A stretch of DNA of 64,000 bases, from positions 1-64,000 of the forward strand of contig NZ_VLKK01000004.1 in the NCBI RefSeq assembly GCF_007830065.1. Direction: 5' to 3'. The position numbers and the translations under genes are program-made. This document shows, piece after piece, positions 44,608-55,233 of the stretch. Positions within the stretch are counted from its first letter, which is position 1. Every line of letters starts with the position of its first letter. The stretch is from Sphingobium wenxiniae. GTDB lineage: Bacteria; Pseudomonadota; Alphaproteobacteria; Sphingomonadales; Sphingomonadaceae. Under the pieces are notes generated by a model. It searched no databases. It was not told where the DNA came from and was given only the letters and a program-made list of their open reading frames with translations.

Positions 44608-45651
44608 ATGACCGCGACCGCTTTTCGTTCCGCCGCGCCTGCCGCGCGTCCCGCCGCCATTGCCCGTTGGCTGCTCATGGTGGCGGCGCTGGTCTTTTGC
44701 ATGGTGGTGGTGGGCGGCATCACGCGCCTCACCGAATCGGGCCTGTCCATCACCCAATGGAAGCCGATCACCGGCGCGATCCCGCCGCTGACCCACGATC
44801 AGTGGATGGAGGCGTTCCGCGACTATCAGAAAATCCCGGAATATCAGCAGCTCCGTCAGGGCATGAGCCTCTCCGATTTCCAGTTCATCTTTTTCTGGGA
44901 ATGGGTGCACCGGCTGCTCGGCCGTCTGATCGGCGTGGCCTTCGCCCTGCCGCTGATCTGGTTCGCGGCGAAGCGGGCGATCCCGGCGGGCTATGGCTGG
45001 CGTCTGGTGGCATTGCTGGCGCTGGGCGGATTGCAGGGCGTGATCGGCTGGTGGATGGTGAAATCGGGCCTGTCGGTCCGCACCGACGTCAGCCATTATC
45101 GTCTGGCCGTGCACCTGCTGACCGCGCTGTTCATCATGGGGGCGCTGATCTGGACGGCGCTCGATCTTTTCGCGCTCGCCCGCTATTCCCGCGCGCGGCC
45201 GGCCCGGCTTCGGCCCTTTGCGTTGCTGGCGCTGTTCCTGTTGTTCGTGCAACTCCTGTTCGGGGCGTTCACCGCCGGGCTGAATGCCGGCTATGTCTCC
45301 AACACATGGCCGCTGATGAACGATCATTTCGTGCCGGAAGGGATCGAATGGGTCGGCTCGCTGTGGGCGACGGTCTCCAGTGATCCCTATCTCGTCCATT
45401 TCATCCATCGCTGGTGGGCGTGGATCGCGGCGCTGGCGCTCATCATGCTCGCGCGCAAGGCGAAGCGGGTGGGGGAGCGTGGGCCGTCCATTGCGATCAA
45501 TGCGGCGGTGGGCACGCAGATCGTCCTTGGCATCGCCACCGTCCTCAGCGGCATCGCCCTGCCGCTCGCTGTGCTGCATCAGGCGGTCGGCGCGCTGGTG
45601 GTCGCCTCCGCCGCATGGGGCGCGCACGCCATCGGCATGCGCCGGGCATGA
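44608..45651 (+). CDS. ctaA: Haem A synthase (COX15/CtaA)
   Basis: 347 residues, eight helices. VVVGGITRLTESGLSITQW near 36, FIFFWEWVHRLLGRLIGV near 92 with a haem-ligand histidine, and VHFIHRWWAWIAAL near 258 with the paired one. The TESGLS and EWxHR motifs mark the alphaproteobacterial/mitochondrial type. It oxidises haem O to haem A for aa3 oxidase. Overlaps cutA by 4 bp. Confidence 0.93.
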   Translation: MTATAFRSAAPAARPAAIARWLLMVAALVFCMVVVGGITRLTESGLSITQWKPITGAIPPLTHDQWMEAFRDYQKIPEYQQLRQGMSLSDFQFIFFWEWVHRLLGRLIGVAFALPLIWFAAKRAIPAGYGWRLVALLALGGLQGVIGWWMVKSGLSVRTDVSHYRLAVHLLTALFIMGALIWTALDLFALARYSRARPARLRPFALLALFLLFVQLLFGAFTAGLNAGYVSNTWPLMNDHFVPEGIEWVGSLWATVSSDPYLVHFIHRWWAWIAALALIMLARKAKRVGERGPSIAINAAVGTQIVLGIATVLSGIALPLAVLHQAVGALVVASAAWGAHAIGMRRA

Positions 45652-45992
45652 GCGGCGGCGTCGCGATCGTCTACACCCTGTTCGGATCGGCGGAGAGCGC
45701 CGAGCGCATCGCGCGGCAATTGGTGGCGGAACGGCTGGCCGCCTGCGTCAACATGCTGGCGCCCTGCACGTCGATCTACGCATGGGAAGGCGCGCTCCAG
45801 CGTGAGGCCGAAATCCCCGTCCTGCTCAAGACCGCGCCGGAAAAGCGCGACGCGTTGATGGCGCGGCTGGCGGAACTGCACGACTATGAAGTCCCCGCCA
45901 TCCTCGCGCTGCCGGTGGAGGCCGCCCATGCGCCCTTCGCCCGGTGGATCGCTGGCCAGACCAGCAGCGCGGAGCATTGTCCGTCGGACTAA
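45648..45992 (+). CDS. cutA: CutA divalent-cation tolerance protein
   Basis: 114 residues. [48 protein letters not shown] and [15 protein letters not shown] follow the CutA1 plan. A small trimer linked to copper tolerance in enteric bacteria; the actual role is unclear. Coupled to ctaA through an ATGA overlap. Confidence 0.93.
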   Translation: MSGGVAIVYTLFGSAESAERIARQLVAERLAACVNMLAPCTSIYAWEGALQREAEIPVLLKTAPEKRDALMARLAELHDYEVPAILALPVEAAHAPFARWIAGQTSSAEHCPSD

Positions 45993-46152
45993 AAGGCGAG
46001 CGATGTGCCTCCGTAAAACGAGAGGTATTATTTTACCCGCCGCGAATCCCGCCGAATCTCTTGACTTCCGCCTCCCCACCCGTCATGAGCGCCCATCTTC
46101 CGATCGCCCGAAAAAGCGTTCGGTTCACTATTTCATTCTGGAGATTGGCACC

Positions 46153-46632
46153 ATGAAGGCGCTGATGAAGACCACGAAGCCGGCGACCCCGGCAACGGTC
46201 GAAAAGAAGTGGATCCTGATCGACGCGGAAGGTCTCGTCGTCGGCCGTCTCGCTTCGACCGTAGCGAATATCCTGCGCGGGAAGCATAAGACGAGCTTCA
46301 CCCCGCACGTCGATTGCGGCGACAATGTCATCATCATCAATGCCGGCAAGGTGAAGTTCACCGGCCGCAAGATGACCGACAAGGTCTATTACAAGCACAC
46401 CGGCTATGCCGGCGGCATTAAGGAAACCACGCCCGCCAAGATCCTGGAAGGCCGTTTCCCCGAGCGCGTCCTGGAAAAGGCGATTGAACGCATGATCCCT
46501 CGTGGTCCGCTCGGCCGTCAGCAGATGCGCAACCTGCGCATCTTCGCCGGCGCCGAACACGCCCATGAAGCGCAGAACCCCGAAGTGCTCGATTTCGCGT
46601 CGCGCAACCGCAAGAACAAGGTGGGTGCATAA
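46153..46632 (+). CDS. rplM: 50S ribosomal protein L13
   Basis: 159 residues: [20 protein letters not shown] near 19, [31 protein letters not shown] and [25 protein letters not shown] at 46061-46066 could be a -35 element, but no good -10 follows. It overlaps rpsI by one base (TAATG), the usual L13-S9 operon. Confidence 0.97.
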   Translation: MKALMKTTKPATPATVEKKWILIDAEGLVVGRLASTVANILRGKHKTSFTPHVDCGDNVIIINAGKVKFTGRKMTDKVYYKHTGYAGGIKETTPAKILEGRFPERVLEKAIERMIPRGPLGRQQMRNLRIFAGAEHAHEAQNPEVLDFASRNRKNKVGA

Positions 46633-47171
46633 TGTCCGATAACCGCCAGTCCCTGTCCGACCTCGCGTCGCTGACCGCCAATGCGCCCGCCGCTGCCGAA
46701 GCGCCCGCCGCTGTTGCCGCCGACGATACGCCCATCGCGCCCGTGCAGCCTTCCGCTCCGCTGCGCGCTCAGGAAATCGACAGCCTCGGCCGCGCTTATG
46801 CGACCGGCCGCCGCAAGGATGCCGTCGCCCGCGTATGGGTGAAGCCCGGCACCGGCAAGATCACGGTCAATGGCCGCGATCAGGAAATCTATTTCGCGCG
46901 TCCCACGCTGCGTCTCGTCATCAACCAGCCCTTCGGCGTCACTGATCGCGAAGGTCAGTATGACGTGATCGCCACTGTCAAGGGCGGCGGTCTGTCGGGC
47001 CAGGCCGGCGCGGTGAAGCACGGTATCGCCCAGGCGCTCAGCAAGTACGAACCGGCGCTTCGCAGCGCGGTCAAGGCCGAAGGCTTCCTGACCCGCGACA
47101 GCCGCGTCGTCGAACGTAAGAAGTACGGCCGCGCCAAGGCCCGCCGCAGCTTCCAGTTCTCGAAGCGCTAA
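46632..47171 (+). CDS. rpsI: 30S ribosomal protein S9
   Basis: 179 residues. An Ala/Pro-rich extension of about 45 residues comes first, as in other alphaproteobacteria. The S9 domain then follows: [50 protein letters not shown], and the basic end [20 protein letters not shown]. Followed by a strong terminator. Confidence 0.97.
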   Translation: MSDNRQSLSDLASLTANAPAAAEAPAAVAADDTPIAPVQPSAPLRAQEIDSLGRAYATGRRKDAVARVWVKPGTGKITVNGRDQEIYFARPTLRLVINQPFGVTDREGQYDVIATVKGGGLSGQAGAVKHGIAQALSKYEPALRSAVKAEGFLTRDSRVVERKKYGRAKARRSFQFSKR

Positions 47172-47195
47172 GCGGTTCATACAGGATTTTCGAGA

Positions 47196-47219
47196 AGGGG
47201 CCGGTTATCCGGCCCCTTT
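47196..47219 (+). terminator. Rho-independent terminator of rplM-rpsI
   Basis: aaggggccgg and ccggcccctt form a 10-bp stem around ttat, followed by a run of T to 47222. Confidence 0.9.
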
Positions 47220-47312
47220 TTCGTTGGCGGTCATGGACGGTCGGCGCAACCTTTGTTGTCCGTCGAAAACGGCCATCTTATGCTCCCTTGTCGTTGCGTT
47301 CCCGTTCCGGTG

Positions 47313-47338
47313 GCAACCGCTTGCCCTTGGCGCTCGTT
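47313..47338 (+). promoter_or_regulatory. Candidate EcfG-type promoter of the csbD gene
   Basis: GCAAC (47313-47317), a 17-bp spacer and CGTT (47335-47338). It differs from GGAAC-N16/17-CGTT at one base and lies 32 bp before the ATG. CsbD-type genes are commonly under general-stress control. Confidence 0.35.
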
Positions 47339-47370
47339 TAGCTTGCAACCCTAACCAAGGAGAGATCGAC

Positions 47371-47553
47371 ATGGGTGAGATGACCGACAAGATGAAGGCC
47401 GCGGGCAACAAGGCGGCCGGTGCAGTCAAGGACGCGGCCGGCAAGGCGACCGGCAATGAACGCCTGCAGGCCGAAGGCAAGGCGCAGAAGGCCAAGGGCA
47501 CCGTGCAGGACGTGGCCGGTTCCGCCAAAGGCGCACTTGGCGACAAGATCTGA
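47371..47553 (+). CDS. CsbD-family stress protein
   Basis: 60 residues, almost all A, G, K, D, E and T: MTDKMKAAGNKAAGAVKDAA and GNERLQAEGKAQKAKGTVQD are the CsbD repeats. Small, soluble and helical; induced by general stress in other bacteria, mechanism unknown. aaggag stands 8 bp before the ATG. A stem ggcaagagg / cctcttgcc at 47571-47611 terminates it. Confidence 0.9.
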   Translation: MGEMTDKMKAAGNKAAGAVKDAAGKATGNERLQAEGKAQKAKGTVQDVAGSAKGALGDKI

Positions 47554-47570
47554 CGTGCGGGTTTTATAGC

Positions 47571-47611
47571 GGCAAGAGGGCTCGTTTCTTTCGGGAACGG
47601 GGCCTCTTGCC
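47571..47611 (+). terminator. Probable terminator of the csbD gene
   Basis: ggcaagagg (47571-47579) pairs with cctcttgcc (47603-47611) across a 23-nt loop, followed by ttt. It also lies just beyond the stop of the convergent symporter gene. Confidence 0.5.
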
Positions 47612-47639
47612 TTTAGCCGTTTGCATGGGCTGATCCATG

Positions 47640-49025
47640 TCAGGCAGAGCGGCCCGTCCCATCGTTATGGTGCAGATAGCCCCGTACGTCCCGTCGCAGT
47701 TCCCCGGCGCACAGATAGAGCGCGATGACATTGGGAATCGCCATCAGGAAGAAGCTGCTGTCCACGATGCCGACCACCCGACCCAGATCGATCGCCGCCG
47801 CGGGGGGCAGGGCGACGATGTAGAGGATCTTATAGGCCCATTGCGCCCGAGGTCCATTGCCGAACAGGTAGCCCCACGCCTGCAATCCATAGAATCCCCA
47901 CGCCACCAGCGTAGAATAAGCGAAAAGAAATACCACCACCGCGAGCAGCCACGGGAACCATGGCGACACCTTGGCAAAGGCGGCCGAAGTGATCGCGATC
48001 CCCTCCAGTCCCGTATTCCATGTTCCCGCAACCACCAGCGCCAGCCCGCCCAGCGCGCACACGATCATCGTGCCCAGCAATGGCTCCAGCAGCGCGACCA
48101 GCCCTTCGGACACCGGATGCCGCGCCCGTGCAAGGCTGTGCGCCATGACGGCGGACCCGACGCCCGCCTCGCTCGCGAATACCGCGCGCCGCATTCCCGC
48201 GACGAAAGCGCCCACCGCGCCGCCCGTCGCCGCGCTGCCGGTCCATGCGCCCTGCCAGATTTGCGCCAGCGCGCCCGGGATGGCGTCCATATGCAGGATG
48301 AGGATCGCCGCCACGCCCGCCAGATAGACCGCGACCTTGAGCGGCGTCAGGCGCTTCGCCACCTCGCCCAGCCATGCAGCGCCGCCCAGCGTCACCAGCG
48401 CCACCGCCCCGGCCAGGAACACGCCATAGGCCCAGCCGTTGCCAAGACCCGTCACGACCTTCACCTGCGCGAAGCTCTGGTTCACCTGCACCATCGGGAT
48501 CGCCCCGAACAACGCGAAGAAGGCATATAGTCCGCCCAGCATCAGCCCCGCCTTCGGCCAGCCCCGCGCCGCGCCCACGGCTTTGAGCACGTACATCGGC
48601 CCGCCATGCACATGGCCTCGATCATCGAAGACCCGGTATTTGAGGCCCAGCGTCACCTCCGCCATCTTCACCGTCATCGCGAACCAGCCGATGACGAACA
48701 TCCACAGGATCGCGCCGGGGCCGCCCATGGTCAGCGCCACCGCGACCCCCGCGATATTGCCGAGGCCGATGGTCCCCGACAGGGCGGTCGACAGCGCCGC
48801 CCACTGGCTGACATCGCCCACTGCCTCGCCCTTGTCCGGCTGTGTCCGCAGGATGCGGATCGCGCGGCCCACCTGCGTCACATTGGGAAAGCCCAGCCAT
48901 GCCGTGAAGAAGAGCATGGGCACCGCCAGATACAGCACGATCAACTCGATGTGCGTTCCCAGCACCGGCATCTTGAAGAACACCGTGCCCGACAGCGCGT
49001 CGACCCATGCGTTGAAACTTTCCAT
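47640..49025 (-). CDS. Sodium:alanine (AGCS) symporter
   Basis: 461 residues, about ten helices. FFTAWLGFPNVTQVGRAIRI near 40, ALSGTIGLGNIAGVAVALTM near 78 (the AGCS signature), GGPMYVL near 140, and EAGVGSAVMAHSLARA near 282. It takes up alanine or glycine with sodium. ATG at 49025 is preferred to a TTG 39 bp upstream that only adds a non-hydrophobic start. Divergent from glmM. Confidence 0.9.
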   Translation of the reverse strand: MESFNAWVDALSGTVFFKMPVLGTHIELIVLYLAVPMLFFTAWLGFPNVTQVGRAIRILRTQPDKGEAVGDVSQWAALSTALSGTIGLGNIAGVAVALTMGGPGAILWMFVIGWFAMTVKMAEVTLGLKYRVFDDRGHVHGGPMYVLKAVGAARGWPKAGLMLGGLYAFFALFGAIPMVQVNQSFAQVKVVTGLGNGWAYGVFLAGAVALVTLGGAAWLGEVAKRLTPLKVAVYLAGVAAILILHMDAIPGALAQIWQGAWTGSAATGGAVGAFVAGMRRAVFASEAGVGSAVMAHSLARARHPVSEGLVALLEPLLGTMIVCALGGLALVVAGTWNTGLEGIAITSAAFAKVSPWFPWLLAVVVFLFAYSTLVAWGFYGLQAWGYLFGNGPRAQWAYKILYIVALPPAAAIDLGRVVGIVDSSFFLMAIPNVIALYLCAGELRRDVRGYLHHNDGTGRSA

Positions 49026-49119
49026 CCGTCCCGATTGACGGCTACCCAGTGGAAAGTCGAACAAAGATTGCTATGGAGGCGATGAATTTCCCCGCAGCAG
49101 GAACGGCGGCAGGCACGAT

Positions 49120-50460
49120 ATGAGCAGGCAATATTTCGGCACCGACGGAATCCGGGGCCGCACGAATCAATGGCCGATGACCGCCGAACTGGCGATGAAG
49201 GTCGGCATGGCGGCGGGCCGTCATTTCCTGCGCGGCAGCCACCGCCATCGTGTCGTCATCGGCAAGGATACGCGCCTGTCAGGTTATATGGTGGAGAACG
49301 CCCTTGTCGCGGGTTTCACCGCTGTCGGCATGGATGTGGTGCAGTTCGGCCCGATCCCGACGCCGGCGGTCGCGCTGCTGGCCCATTCGATGCGGGCGGA
49401 CCTGGGCGTCATGATATCCGCGAGCCACAATCCTTATTTCGACAATGGCATCAAGCTGTTCGGCCCGGACGGCTACAAGCTGTCGGATGAGGACGAACTG
49501 AAGATCGAGGCGCTGCTGGATCAGGATATCCCGCTCGCCGCGTCGCAGGATATCGGCCGCGCCCGCCGCGTGGAGGATGCGCGCGGCCGCTACATCCATG
49601 CGGTCAAGTCCAGCTTCCCGGCCGACCTGCGGCTGGACGGCATGAAGATCGTGGTCGATTGCGCCAATGGTGCCGCCTATCAGGTCGCGCCGTCTGCCCT
49701 GTGGGAATTGGGCGCGGAAGTGATCGCGGTCGGCGTCACGCCCAACGGCACCAACATCAACGACGGATGCGGCTCCACTGCGCCACTGCTTTGCCAGGAA
49801 ACCGTGGTATCATCGGGCGCGGATATCGGCATCGCGCTGGATGGCGATGCCGACCGGCTGATCGTGGTGGACGAGAAGGGCAATATCGTCGATGGCGACC
49901 AGATCATGGCCCTGATCGCGGCCAACTGGGCGCGGGAAGGCACGCTGCGCGGCGGCGGTCTCGTGGCGACGATCATGTCGAACCTTGGCCTTGAGCGGTT
50001 CCTGACCGGACAGGGTATCGCCCTTGAGCGCACCAAGGTTGGCGACCGATACGTGCTGGAACGGATGCGCGAGGGCGGCTTCAATGTCGGCGGCGAGCAA
50101 TCGGGCCACATGATCCTGTCCGATCATGCGACCACCGGCGACGGGACCATTGCAGCGCTGCAAGTGCTGGCCGCGCTGGTCCGCTCCGGCAAACCGGCAA
50201 GCGACGTGCTGCACCAGTTCGACCCCGTGCCCCAGCTTCTGAAGAATGTCCGCTTCGCTGGCGGCAAGCCGCTGGAGCATGAGGACGTGCAGCGCGTCAT
50301 CGCGCAGGCTGAGGCGGAACTGAACGGCTGCGGCCGCCTCGTCATCCGCCCGTCCGGCACGGAGCCGGTGATCCGCGTCATGGCAGAGGGGGATCGTGAG
50401 GATCAGGTGAAGGATGTGGTCGACCGCATCTGCGCGGCGGTGGAGAAGGTCGCGGCATAA
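49120..50460 (+). CDS. glmM: Phosphoglucosamine mutase
   Basis: 446 residues. [20 protein letters not shown] opens it, phosphoserine Ser102 lies in [14 protein letters not shown], the metal loop is [14 protein letters not shown] near 241, and [15 protein letters not shown] closes it. It makes glucosamine 1-phosphate for peptidoglycan and LPS. First of four coupled genes (glmM, DUF1272, thiD, rnhB). Confidence 0.96.
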   Translation: MSRQYFGTDGIRGRTNQWPMTAELAMKVGMAAGRHFLRGSHRHRVVIGKDTRLSGYMVENALVAGFTAVGMDVVQFGPIPTPAVALLAHSMRADLGVMISASHNPYFDNGIKLFGPDGYKLSDEDELKIEALLDQDIPLAASQDIGRARRVEDARGRYIHAVKSSFPADLRLDGMKIVVDCANGAAYQVAPSALWELGAEVIAVGVTPNGTNINDGCGSTAPLLCQETVVSSGADIGIALDGDADRLIVVDEKGNIVDGDQIMALIAANWAREGTLRGGGLVATIMSNLGLERFLTGQGIALERTKVGDRYVLERMREGGFNVGGEQSGHMILSDHATTGDGTIAALQVLAALVRSGKPASDVLHQFDPVPQLLKNVRFAGGKPLEHEDVQRVIAQAEAELNGCGRLVIRPSGTEPVIRVMAEGDREDQVKDVVDRICAAVEKVAA

Positions 50461-50684
50461 TGCTGGAAATGCGCCCGGATTGCGAACGCTGCGGCGTCGA
50501 CCTGCCCGCTGACCAGGCGGGGGCCTTCATCTGTTCCTTCGAATGCACCTTCTGCGCGGCCTGCGCGGAGGCTCTGGACGATCGTTGCCCCAATTGCGGC
50601 GGCGAATTGATGGACAGGCCGACCCGGACGGGCAAGGCGCTGGCCGCCAATCCCGTATCGACGGAGCGGCGCCGCAAGTCATGA
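50460..50684 (+). CDS. DUF1272 zinc-ribbon-like protein
   Basis: 74 residues. Eight cysteines in pairs: CERC near 8-11, CSFECTFCAAC near 24-34 and CPNC near 42-45, typical of DUF1272 and suited to two zinc sites. Function unknown. It begins on the glmM stop (TAATG) and its stop overlaps the thiD start (ATGA), so it is tightly coupled in the operon. Confidence 0.85.
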   Translation: MLEMRPDCERCGVDLPADQAGAFICSFECTFCAACAEALDDRCPNCGGELMDRPTRTGKALAANPVSTERRRKS

Positions 50685-51442
50685 GCATCGCGCGCATCCT
50701 CATCATCGCGGGGTCCGACAGCGGCGGCGGCGCGGGTATTCAGGCGGACATAAGGACCGTTACCCTGCTGGGCGGCCATGCCATGACCGCGATTACGGCG
50801 ATCACCGCGCAGAACACGCTGGGCGTGCAAGGCGTCCTTCCCGTGCCGACGGACATGGTGCTGGCGCAGATAGAGAGCGTCATAGGCGATATCGGCGTGG
50901 ATGCGGTGAAGATCGGCATGATCGGATCGGCGCAAACAGCCGCGGCCGTCGCGGACAGGCTGGCCGCGCTGGATGGCGTGCCTATCGTCTTCGACCCCGT
51001 GATGGTCGCGACCAGCGGATCGGTGCTGGCGGATGAAGCGACCGTTGCGGCCTTTGAAAGGCTGATGGCGCTCGCGGCCGTGATGACGCCCAACCTGCCG
51101 GAACTGGAGGCGCTGGGCGGGGAAGAAGCGGCAGTCCGATTCGCGACCCATGTGCTTGCGAAGGGCGGGCATGGCGAGGGACCGATGTTGACCGATCGGC
51201 TGATCGGGCCGCAGGGCGTGGTGAAGGCGTGGAGTAGCGCCCGGATCGACACGCCGCACACGCACGGCACCGGCTGTACGCTGGCGAGCGCCATCGCGAC
51301 CGGGCTGGGGCAGGGGCTGGATCTGGTGGACGCCATAGAGCGCGCGCGCAATTATGTGCGGCAGGCCCTGTCGCTCGCGCCGGGGCTGGGGCAGGGGCAA
51401 GGGCCGATGGGGTCGCCCTTCGGATTTCACGTCCATGCCTGA
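50681..51442 (+). CDS. thiD: Hydroxymethylpyrimidine/phosphomethylpyrimidine kinase
   Basis: 253 residues. [19 protein letters not shown] near 8, [11 protein letters not shown] near 105, [12 protein letters not shown] near 142 and [17 protein letters not shown] near 190. It phosphorylates the pyrimidine half of thiamine. Slightly short in the middle (a loop near 165 is trimmed), otherwise standard. Its stop lies inside the rnhB start region. Confidence 0.93.
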   Translation: MSIARILIIAGSDSGGGAGIQADIRTVTLLGGHAMTAITAITAQNTLGVQGVLPVPTDMVLAQIESVIGDIGVDAVKIGMIGSAQTAAAVADRLAALDGVPIVFDPVMVATSGSVLADEATVAAFERLMALAAVMTPNLPELEALGGEEAAVRFATHVLAKGGHGEGPMLTDRLIGPQGVVKAWSSARIDTPHTHGTGCTLASAIATGLGQGLDLVDAIERARNYVRQALSLAPGLGQGQGPMGSPFGFHVHA

Positions 51443-52034
51443 TTTTTCCCACGAGTTGCGTCATCATCCCGGCCTCGTCGCGGGCGTGGACGAGGCGGGC
51501 AGGGGGCCGCTGGCGGGGCCGGTGGTCGCTGCTGCCGTCATCCTGCGCGCGGAAGATTGCCCCGACGGCCTCAATGACAGCAAGCAATTGACCGCTGCCC
51601 GCCGCGCGACGCTGGAGGTGGAGATCAAGGCGCGGGCGCTGTGCTGGGGCATCGGGACGGCCAGCGTGGAGGAAATCGACAGCCTCAACATCCTCTGGGC
51701 GACGATGCTGGCGATGAAGCGGGCGATGGAGGCGTTGAGCCAGGACTGCGCGCATGTGCTGGTGGACGGCAATCGCTGCCCCGACTGGCGCTGGCCCGCG
51801 ACGGCGGTGGTGGAGGGGGACGCGAAATGCCTCTCGATCTCCGCCGCCTCGATCCTCGCCAAGGAGGCGCGGGACCGGATGATGGTGGAGGCCGCCGCGC
51901 TCCACCCCCATTATGGCTGGGAAAGCAATAAAGGCTACGGCAGTCCGCACCATCTGGCGGCACTGCGCCAACATGGGCCGACGGCGTTCCATCGCCGCAG
52001 CTTCGCGCCGGTGGCGCAACTTCTGCTGCTCTGA
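51435..52034 (+). CDS. rnhB: Ribonuclease HII
   Basis: 199 residues. [20 protein letters not shown] near 15 holds two of the acidic metal ligands. [17 protein letters not shown] and [15 protein letters not shown] follow. It removes ribonucleotides from DNA. Start ATG at 51435 overlaps thiD by 8 bp; upstream extension rejected. Last of the coupled series. Confidence 0.95.
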   Translation: MPDFSHELRHHPGLVAGVDEAGRGPLAGPVVAAAVILRAEDCPDGLNDSKQLTAARRATLEVEIKARALCWGIGTASVEEIDSLNILWATMLAMKRAMEALSQDCAHVLVDGNRCPDWRWPATAVVEGDAKCLSISAASILAKEARDRMMVEAAALHPHYGWESNKGYGSPHHLAALRQHGPTAFHRRSFAPVAQLLLL

Positions 52035-52117
52035 CCAGCCTGTCCCGCCATGGGACTGATGCGGCAAGCTGTTAACGCCGGTCTGGCATATGGCTAACAT
52101 ATGGTTAAAAAAGGTTC

Positions 52118-52801
52118 ATGCCTTTTGCTTTGCGCCAATCCCTGCTGCCGCTTGCGCTTGCCGCATTTTGCGCGCTGCCTTCGGAGGCGAGCGCCGCGCC
52201 CGTCCTGCCGGATGAGTCCGCGCTGGCCGCGGGCGGGTATCGCTGGCTGGACGAAGGGCCGTGGACCGGGCCGATCTATATGGTCATCAGCATCGACAGG
52301 CAGATGGTGCACGTCTATGCCGGCGACCGGCTGATCGGCGCGGCATCCGTTTCCACGGGCATGAAGGGGCACCGCACGCCCACCGGGGAATATCCGATCC
52401 TGCAAAAGCGGCAATGGCACCGCTCCAACCTCTACAGCAATGCGCCCATGCCCTTCATGCAGCGGCTGACATGGGATGGCATCGCGCTTCATGCCGGGCA
52501 TAATCCGGGCTACCCCGCGAGCCACGGCTGCATTCGCCTGCCCCATGCCTTTGCGCGGCGGCTGTTCGAAATCACGCAGCTGGGGACGCTGGTGAGCGTG
52601 ACAGCCGACCGCCTGTCGCCAGCACTGATGCTGGATACGCTGGTGATGGGTGATCCGGAAAGCACGGTGGTCACCTTCTCGCCCCGAAGCGCGCAGCAGA
52701 AGCAGGGTCCGGAGGACGCCGTGCCGGCGAACCGAAATGAGAAAGGACCGCCCACTCTGGAAGTCGATCCCGCGATCTTCGTGCCGCGCTTTTCCCGATA
52801 A
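52118..52801 (+). CDS. L,D-transpeptidase (YkuD) family protein
   Basis: 227 residues with a signal peptide (1-26). The YkuD domain has MVHVYAGDRLIGAASVSTGM near 66 and the active-site HAGHNPGYPASHGCIRLP with Cys138. It cross-links peptidoglycan or attaches lipoprotein to it. A hydrophilic tail of about 45 residues follows the domain. Convergent with ahpF. Confidence 0.92.
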   Translation: MPFALRQSLLPLALAAFCALPSEASAAPVLPDESALAAGGYRWLDEGPWTGPIYMVISIDRQMVHVYAGDRLIGAASVSTGMKGHRTPTGEYPILQKRQWHRSNLYSNAPMPFMQRLTWDGIALHAGHNPGYPASHGCIRLPHAFARRLFEITQLGTLVSVTADRLSPALMLDTLVMGDPESTVVTFSPRSAQQKQGPEDAVPANRNEKGPPTLEVDPAIFVPRFSR

Positions 52802-52808
52802 TGCCGGA

Positions 52809-52837
52809 GGGGACGGTCCTTTTACCGGACCGTCCCC
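52809..52837. terminator. Hairpin between the convergent L,D-transpeptidase and ahpF genes
   Basis: ggggacggtcc (52809-52819) pairs perfectly with ggaccgtcccc (52827-52837). No strong U run; it probably serves both genes. Confidence 0.6.
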
Positions 52838-52849
52838 CTGGCTTGTTGC

Positions 52850-54433
52850 TCAGGCCGCTTCGGCGGTCTCGTCGCTCGCGGGCAGGCGGATCATATAGTC
52901 GAAGGCGGAAAGCGCCGCCGTCGATCCCGCGCCCATAGCGATGACGATCTGCTTGTAGGGGACCGTCGTGCAGTCGCCCGCCGCGAAGATGCCCGGCTGG
53001 CTGGTTTCGCCCCGCGCGTCGATCTCGATCTCGCCGCGCGGGGATAGGGTCACCGCGTCCTTGAGCCATTCGGTGTTCGGCACCAGCCCGATCTGAACGA
53101 AAATGCCCTCCAGCTCGATGTCATGCTCGGTGCCGTGATTGCGGTCCTTGTAGCTGAGGCCCGTCACCTTGTTGCCGTCGCCATTGACCTGCGTCGTCAG
53201 CGCCGATGTGATGATCTTCACATTGGGCAGGCTGGCGAGCTTGCGCTGGAGCACGGCGTCGGCGCGCAACTGGCTGTCGAACTCGATCAGCGTCACATGG
53301 GCGACGATGCCCGCCAGATCGATGGCCGCTTCGACGCCGCTATTGCCGCCGCCGATCACCGCCACGCGCTTGCCCTTGAAGAGCGGGCCATCGCAATGGG
53401 GGCAGTAGGCCACACCCTTGTTGCGATAGTCATCCTCGCCCGGTACGCCCATCTGCCGCCAGCGCGCGCCGGTGGAGAGGATCACCGTGCGGCCTTTCAG
53501 CGATGCGCCGTTTTCCAGCACAACCTCATGATAGCCGCCTTCGGTCTTGGCCGGGATCAGCTTCGCCGCCTTCTGGAGGTTCATGATCTCGACGTCATAG
53601 TCCTTGACGTGCTGTTCGAGATGCGCGGCGAGCTTCGGCCCTTCGGTATGGGGGACGGAGATGAAATTCTCGATCGCCATGGTGTCGAGCACCTGACCGC
53701 CGAAACGCTCCGCCGCGATGCCGGTGCGGATGCCCTTGCGCGCGGCATAGATCGCCGCCGCCGCGCCCGCTGGGCCGCCGCCGACGATCAGCACTTCGAA
53801 CGGGTCCTGCGCCTTGATCTTCTCGGCGGCGCGTTCCGCCGCGCCGCTGTCGATCTTCGCGACGATCTGCTCCAGTTCCATGCGGCCAGAAGCGAAAGGC
53901 TCTCCGTTCAGGAAGACGGTGGGCACCGCCATGACCTTGCGCGCATCGACTTCCTGCTGGAACAGCGCGCCATCGATGGCGACATGGCTGATGCGGGGAT
54001 TGAGCACGCTCATCAGGTTCAGCGCCTGCACCACGTCGGGGCAGTTCTGGCAGGAGAGCGAGAAATAGGTTTCGAAGGCGAAGTCGCCGTCCAGATCCTT
54101 GATCTGCTCGATCAGGTCCTGCGCCGCCTTCGACGGATGACCGCCCACCTGGAGCAGCGCCAGCACCAGGGACGTGAACTCATGGCCCATCGGCAGGCCC
54201 GCGAAGCGCACGCCGATGTCTGTTCCCGCCCGGCGGATAAGGAAGCTGGGCTTGCGCTTGTCGTCGTCGGCGCGGACCACGGACACCTTGTCCGACAGTT
54301 CGGCGATTTCGTTCAAAAGCTCCTGCATTTCGCGCGATTTCGCGCCGTCATCCAGCGAAGCCACCAGCTCGATCGGCTGGGTGATGTTCGCCAGATAGCC
54401 CTTGAGCTGTCCTTTGAGATTTGCGTCCAACAT
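52850..54433 (-). CDS. ahpF: Alkyl hydroperoxide reductase subunit F
   Basis: 527 residues. An N-terminal thioredoxin-like pair domain carries SCQNCPDVV near 128. A thioredoxin-reductase part follows: [20 protein letters not shown] near 214, the redox CPHCDGP near 342, and [20 protein letters not shown] near the end. It feeds electrons from NADH to AhpC. It lies 166 bp downstream of ahpC in the same direction. Confidence 0.96.
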   Translation of the reverse strand: MLDANLKGQLKGYLANITQPIELVASLDDGAKSREMQELLNEIAELSDKVSVVRADDDKRKPSFLIRRAGTDIGVRFAGLPMGHEFTSLVLALLQVGGHPSKAAQDLIEQIKDLDGDFAFETYFSLSCQNCPDVVQALNLMSVLNPRISHVAIDGALFQQEVDARKVMAVPTVFLNGEPFASGRMELEQIVAKIDSGAAERAAEKIKAQDPFEVLIVGGGPAGAAAAIYAARKGIRTGIAAERFGGQVLDTMAIENFISVPHTEGPKLAAHLEQHVKDYDVEIMNLQKAAKLIPAKTEGGYHEVVLENGASLKGRTVILSTGARWRQMGVPGEDDYRNKGVAYCPHCDGPLFKGKRVAVIGGGNSGVEAAIDLAGIVAHVTLIEFDSQLRADAVLQRKLASLPNVKIITSALTTQVNGDGNKVTGLSYKDRNHGTEHDIELEGIFVQIGLVPNTEWLKDAVTLSPRGEIEIDARGETSQPGIFAAGDCTTVPYKQIVIAMGAGSTAALSAFDYMIRLPASDETAEAA

Positions 54434-54599
54434 CGATTATGGCTCCGTTGCATGAGAAGAGGTGCGCGGTCAGGCCGCAAGCCACCAGTTCCGAGGGAAA
54501 GGATGGCCCATCCCTCGGAGAGATTTGGTCTGAACATGTCAGAGATCAAGCCGCGCCGGGCCGGGGATGCTCCCCGAAAGCCCGGCCGCGGAAAAGTCG

Positions 54600-55163
54600 T
54601 CAGATCTTGCCGACGAGGTCCAGCGAGGGAGCAAGGGTCTTTTCACCCTCTTCCCATTTGGCCGGGCAGACTTCGCCGGGGTGGCTGGCCCAATATTGCG
54701 CCGCCTTGATCTTGCGAAGCAGTTCGGTCGCGTTGCGGCCGACGCCTTCCGGGGTGATCTCGACAAGCTGGATCACGCCTTCGGGATCGAGCACGAAGGT
54801 GCCGCGGTCCGCCAGGCCGACGCCTTCGCGCAGCACGCCGAACTGGTTCGACAGGTCGTGATTCTGGTCGCCCAGCATGTAATAGTTGATCTTGCCGATG
54901 GCCGGCGAGGTGTCATGCCAGGCCTTGTGACAGAAATGCGTGTCGGTCGACACCGAATAGACTTCCACGCCCATGCCCTGAAGGGTGGGGTAGATGTCGG
55001 CCAGATCTTCCAGTTCGGTCGGGCAGACGAAGGTGAAGTCGGCCGGGTAGAAGAAGAAGACGGCCCACTTGCCCTTCACATCGGCATCGGTGACATCGAC
55101 GAACTTGCCTTCCTTGAATGCGGTTGCCTTGAACGGCTGGAGGGGGGTGTTGATAAGCGCCAT
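54600..55163 (-). CDS. ahpC: Alkyl hydroperoxide reductase subunit C (2-Cys peroxiredoxin)
   Basis: 187 residues. Peroxidatic Cys47 in [13 protein letters not shown] and resolving Cys166 in [11 protein letters not shown]; Thr44 is in place. It reduces hydrogen peroxide and organic peroxides. An OxyR-like double site lies 71-107 bp upstream. A GC hairpin without a clear U run (54551-54590) separates it from ahpF, so read-through may keep AhpC above AhpF. Confidence 0.97.
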   Translation of the reverse strand: MALINTPLQPFKATAFKEGKFVDVTDADVKGKWAVFFFYPADFTFVCPTELEDLADIYPTLQGMGVEVYSVSTDTHFCHKAWHDTSPAIGKINYYMLGDQNHDLSNQFGVLREGVGLADRGTFVLDPEGVIQLVEITPEGVGRNATELLRKIKAAQYWASHPGEVCPAKWEEGEKTLAPSLDLVGKI

Positions 55164-55233
55164 GGGCTTTCCAGTTCCTTCTCTTGGGGTTGTCGTGTGA
55201 AGCCTATGTAGGGAAGGAGGCGAGTCGGGGGAA

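Noticed and set aside
46061..46089. TTGACT-N17-CATGAG as a promoter for rplM
   Set aside because: The -35 is good but the -10 matches only three of six bases; not listed as a feature.
47226..47246. Possible fifth copy of the dispersed repeat (ggcggtcatggacggtcggc)
   Set aside because: Too many differences from the other four copies to separate from chance.
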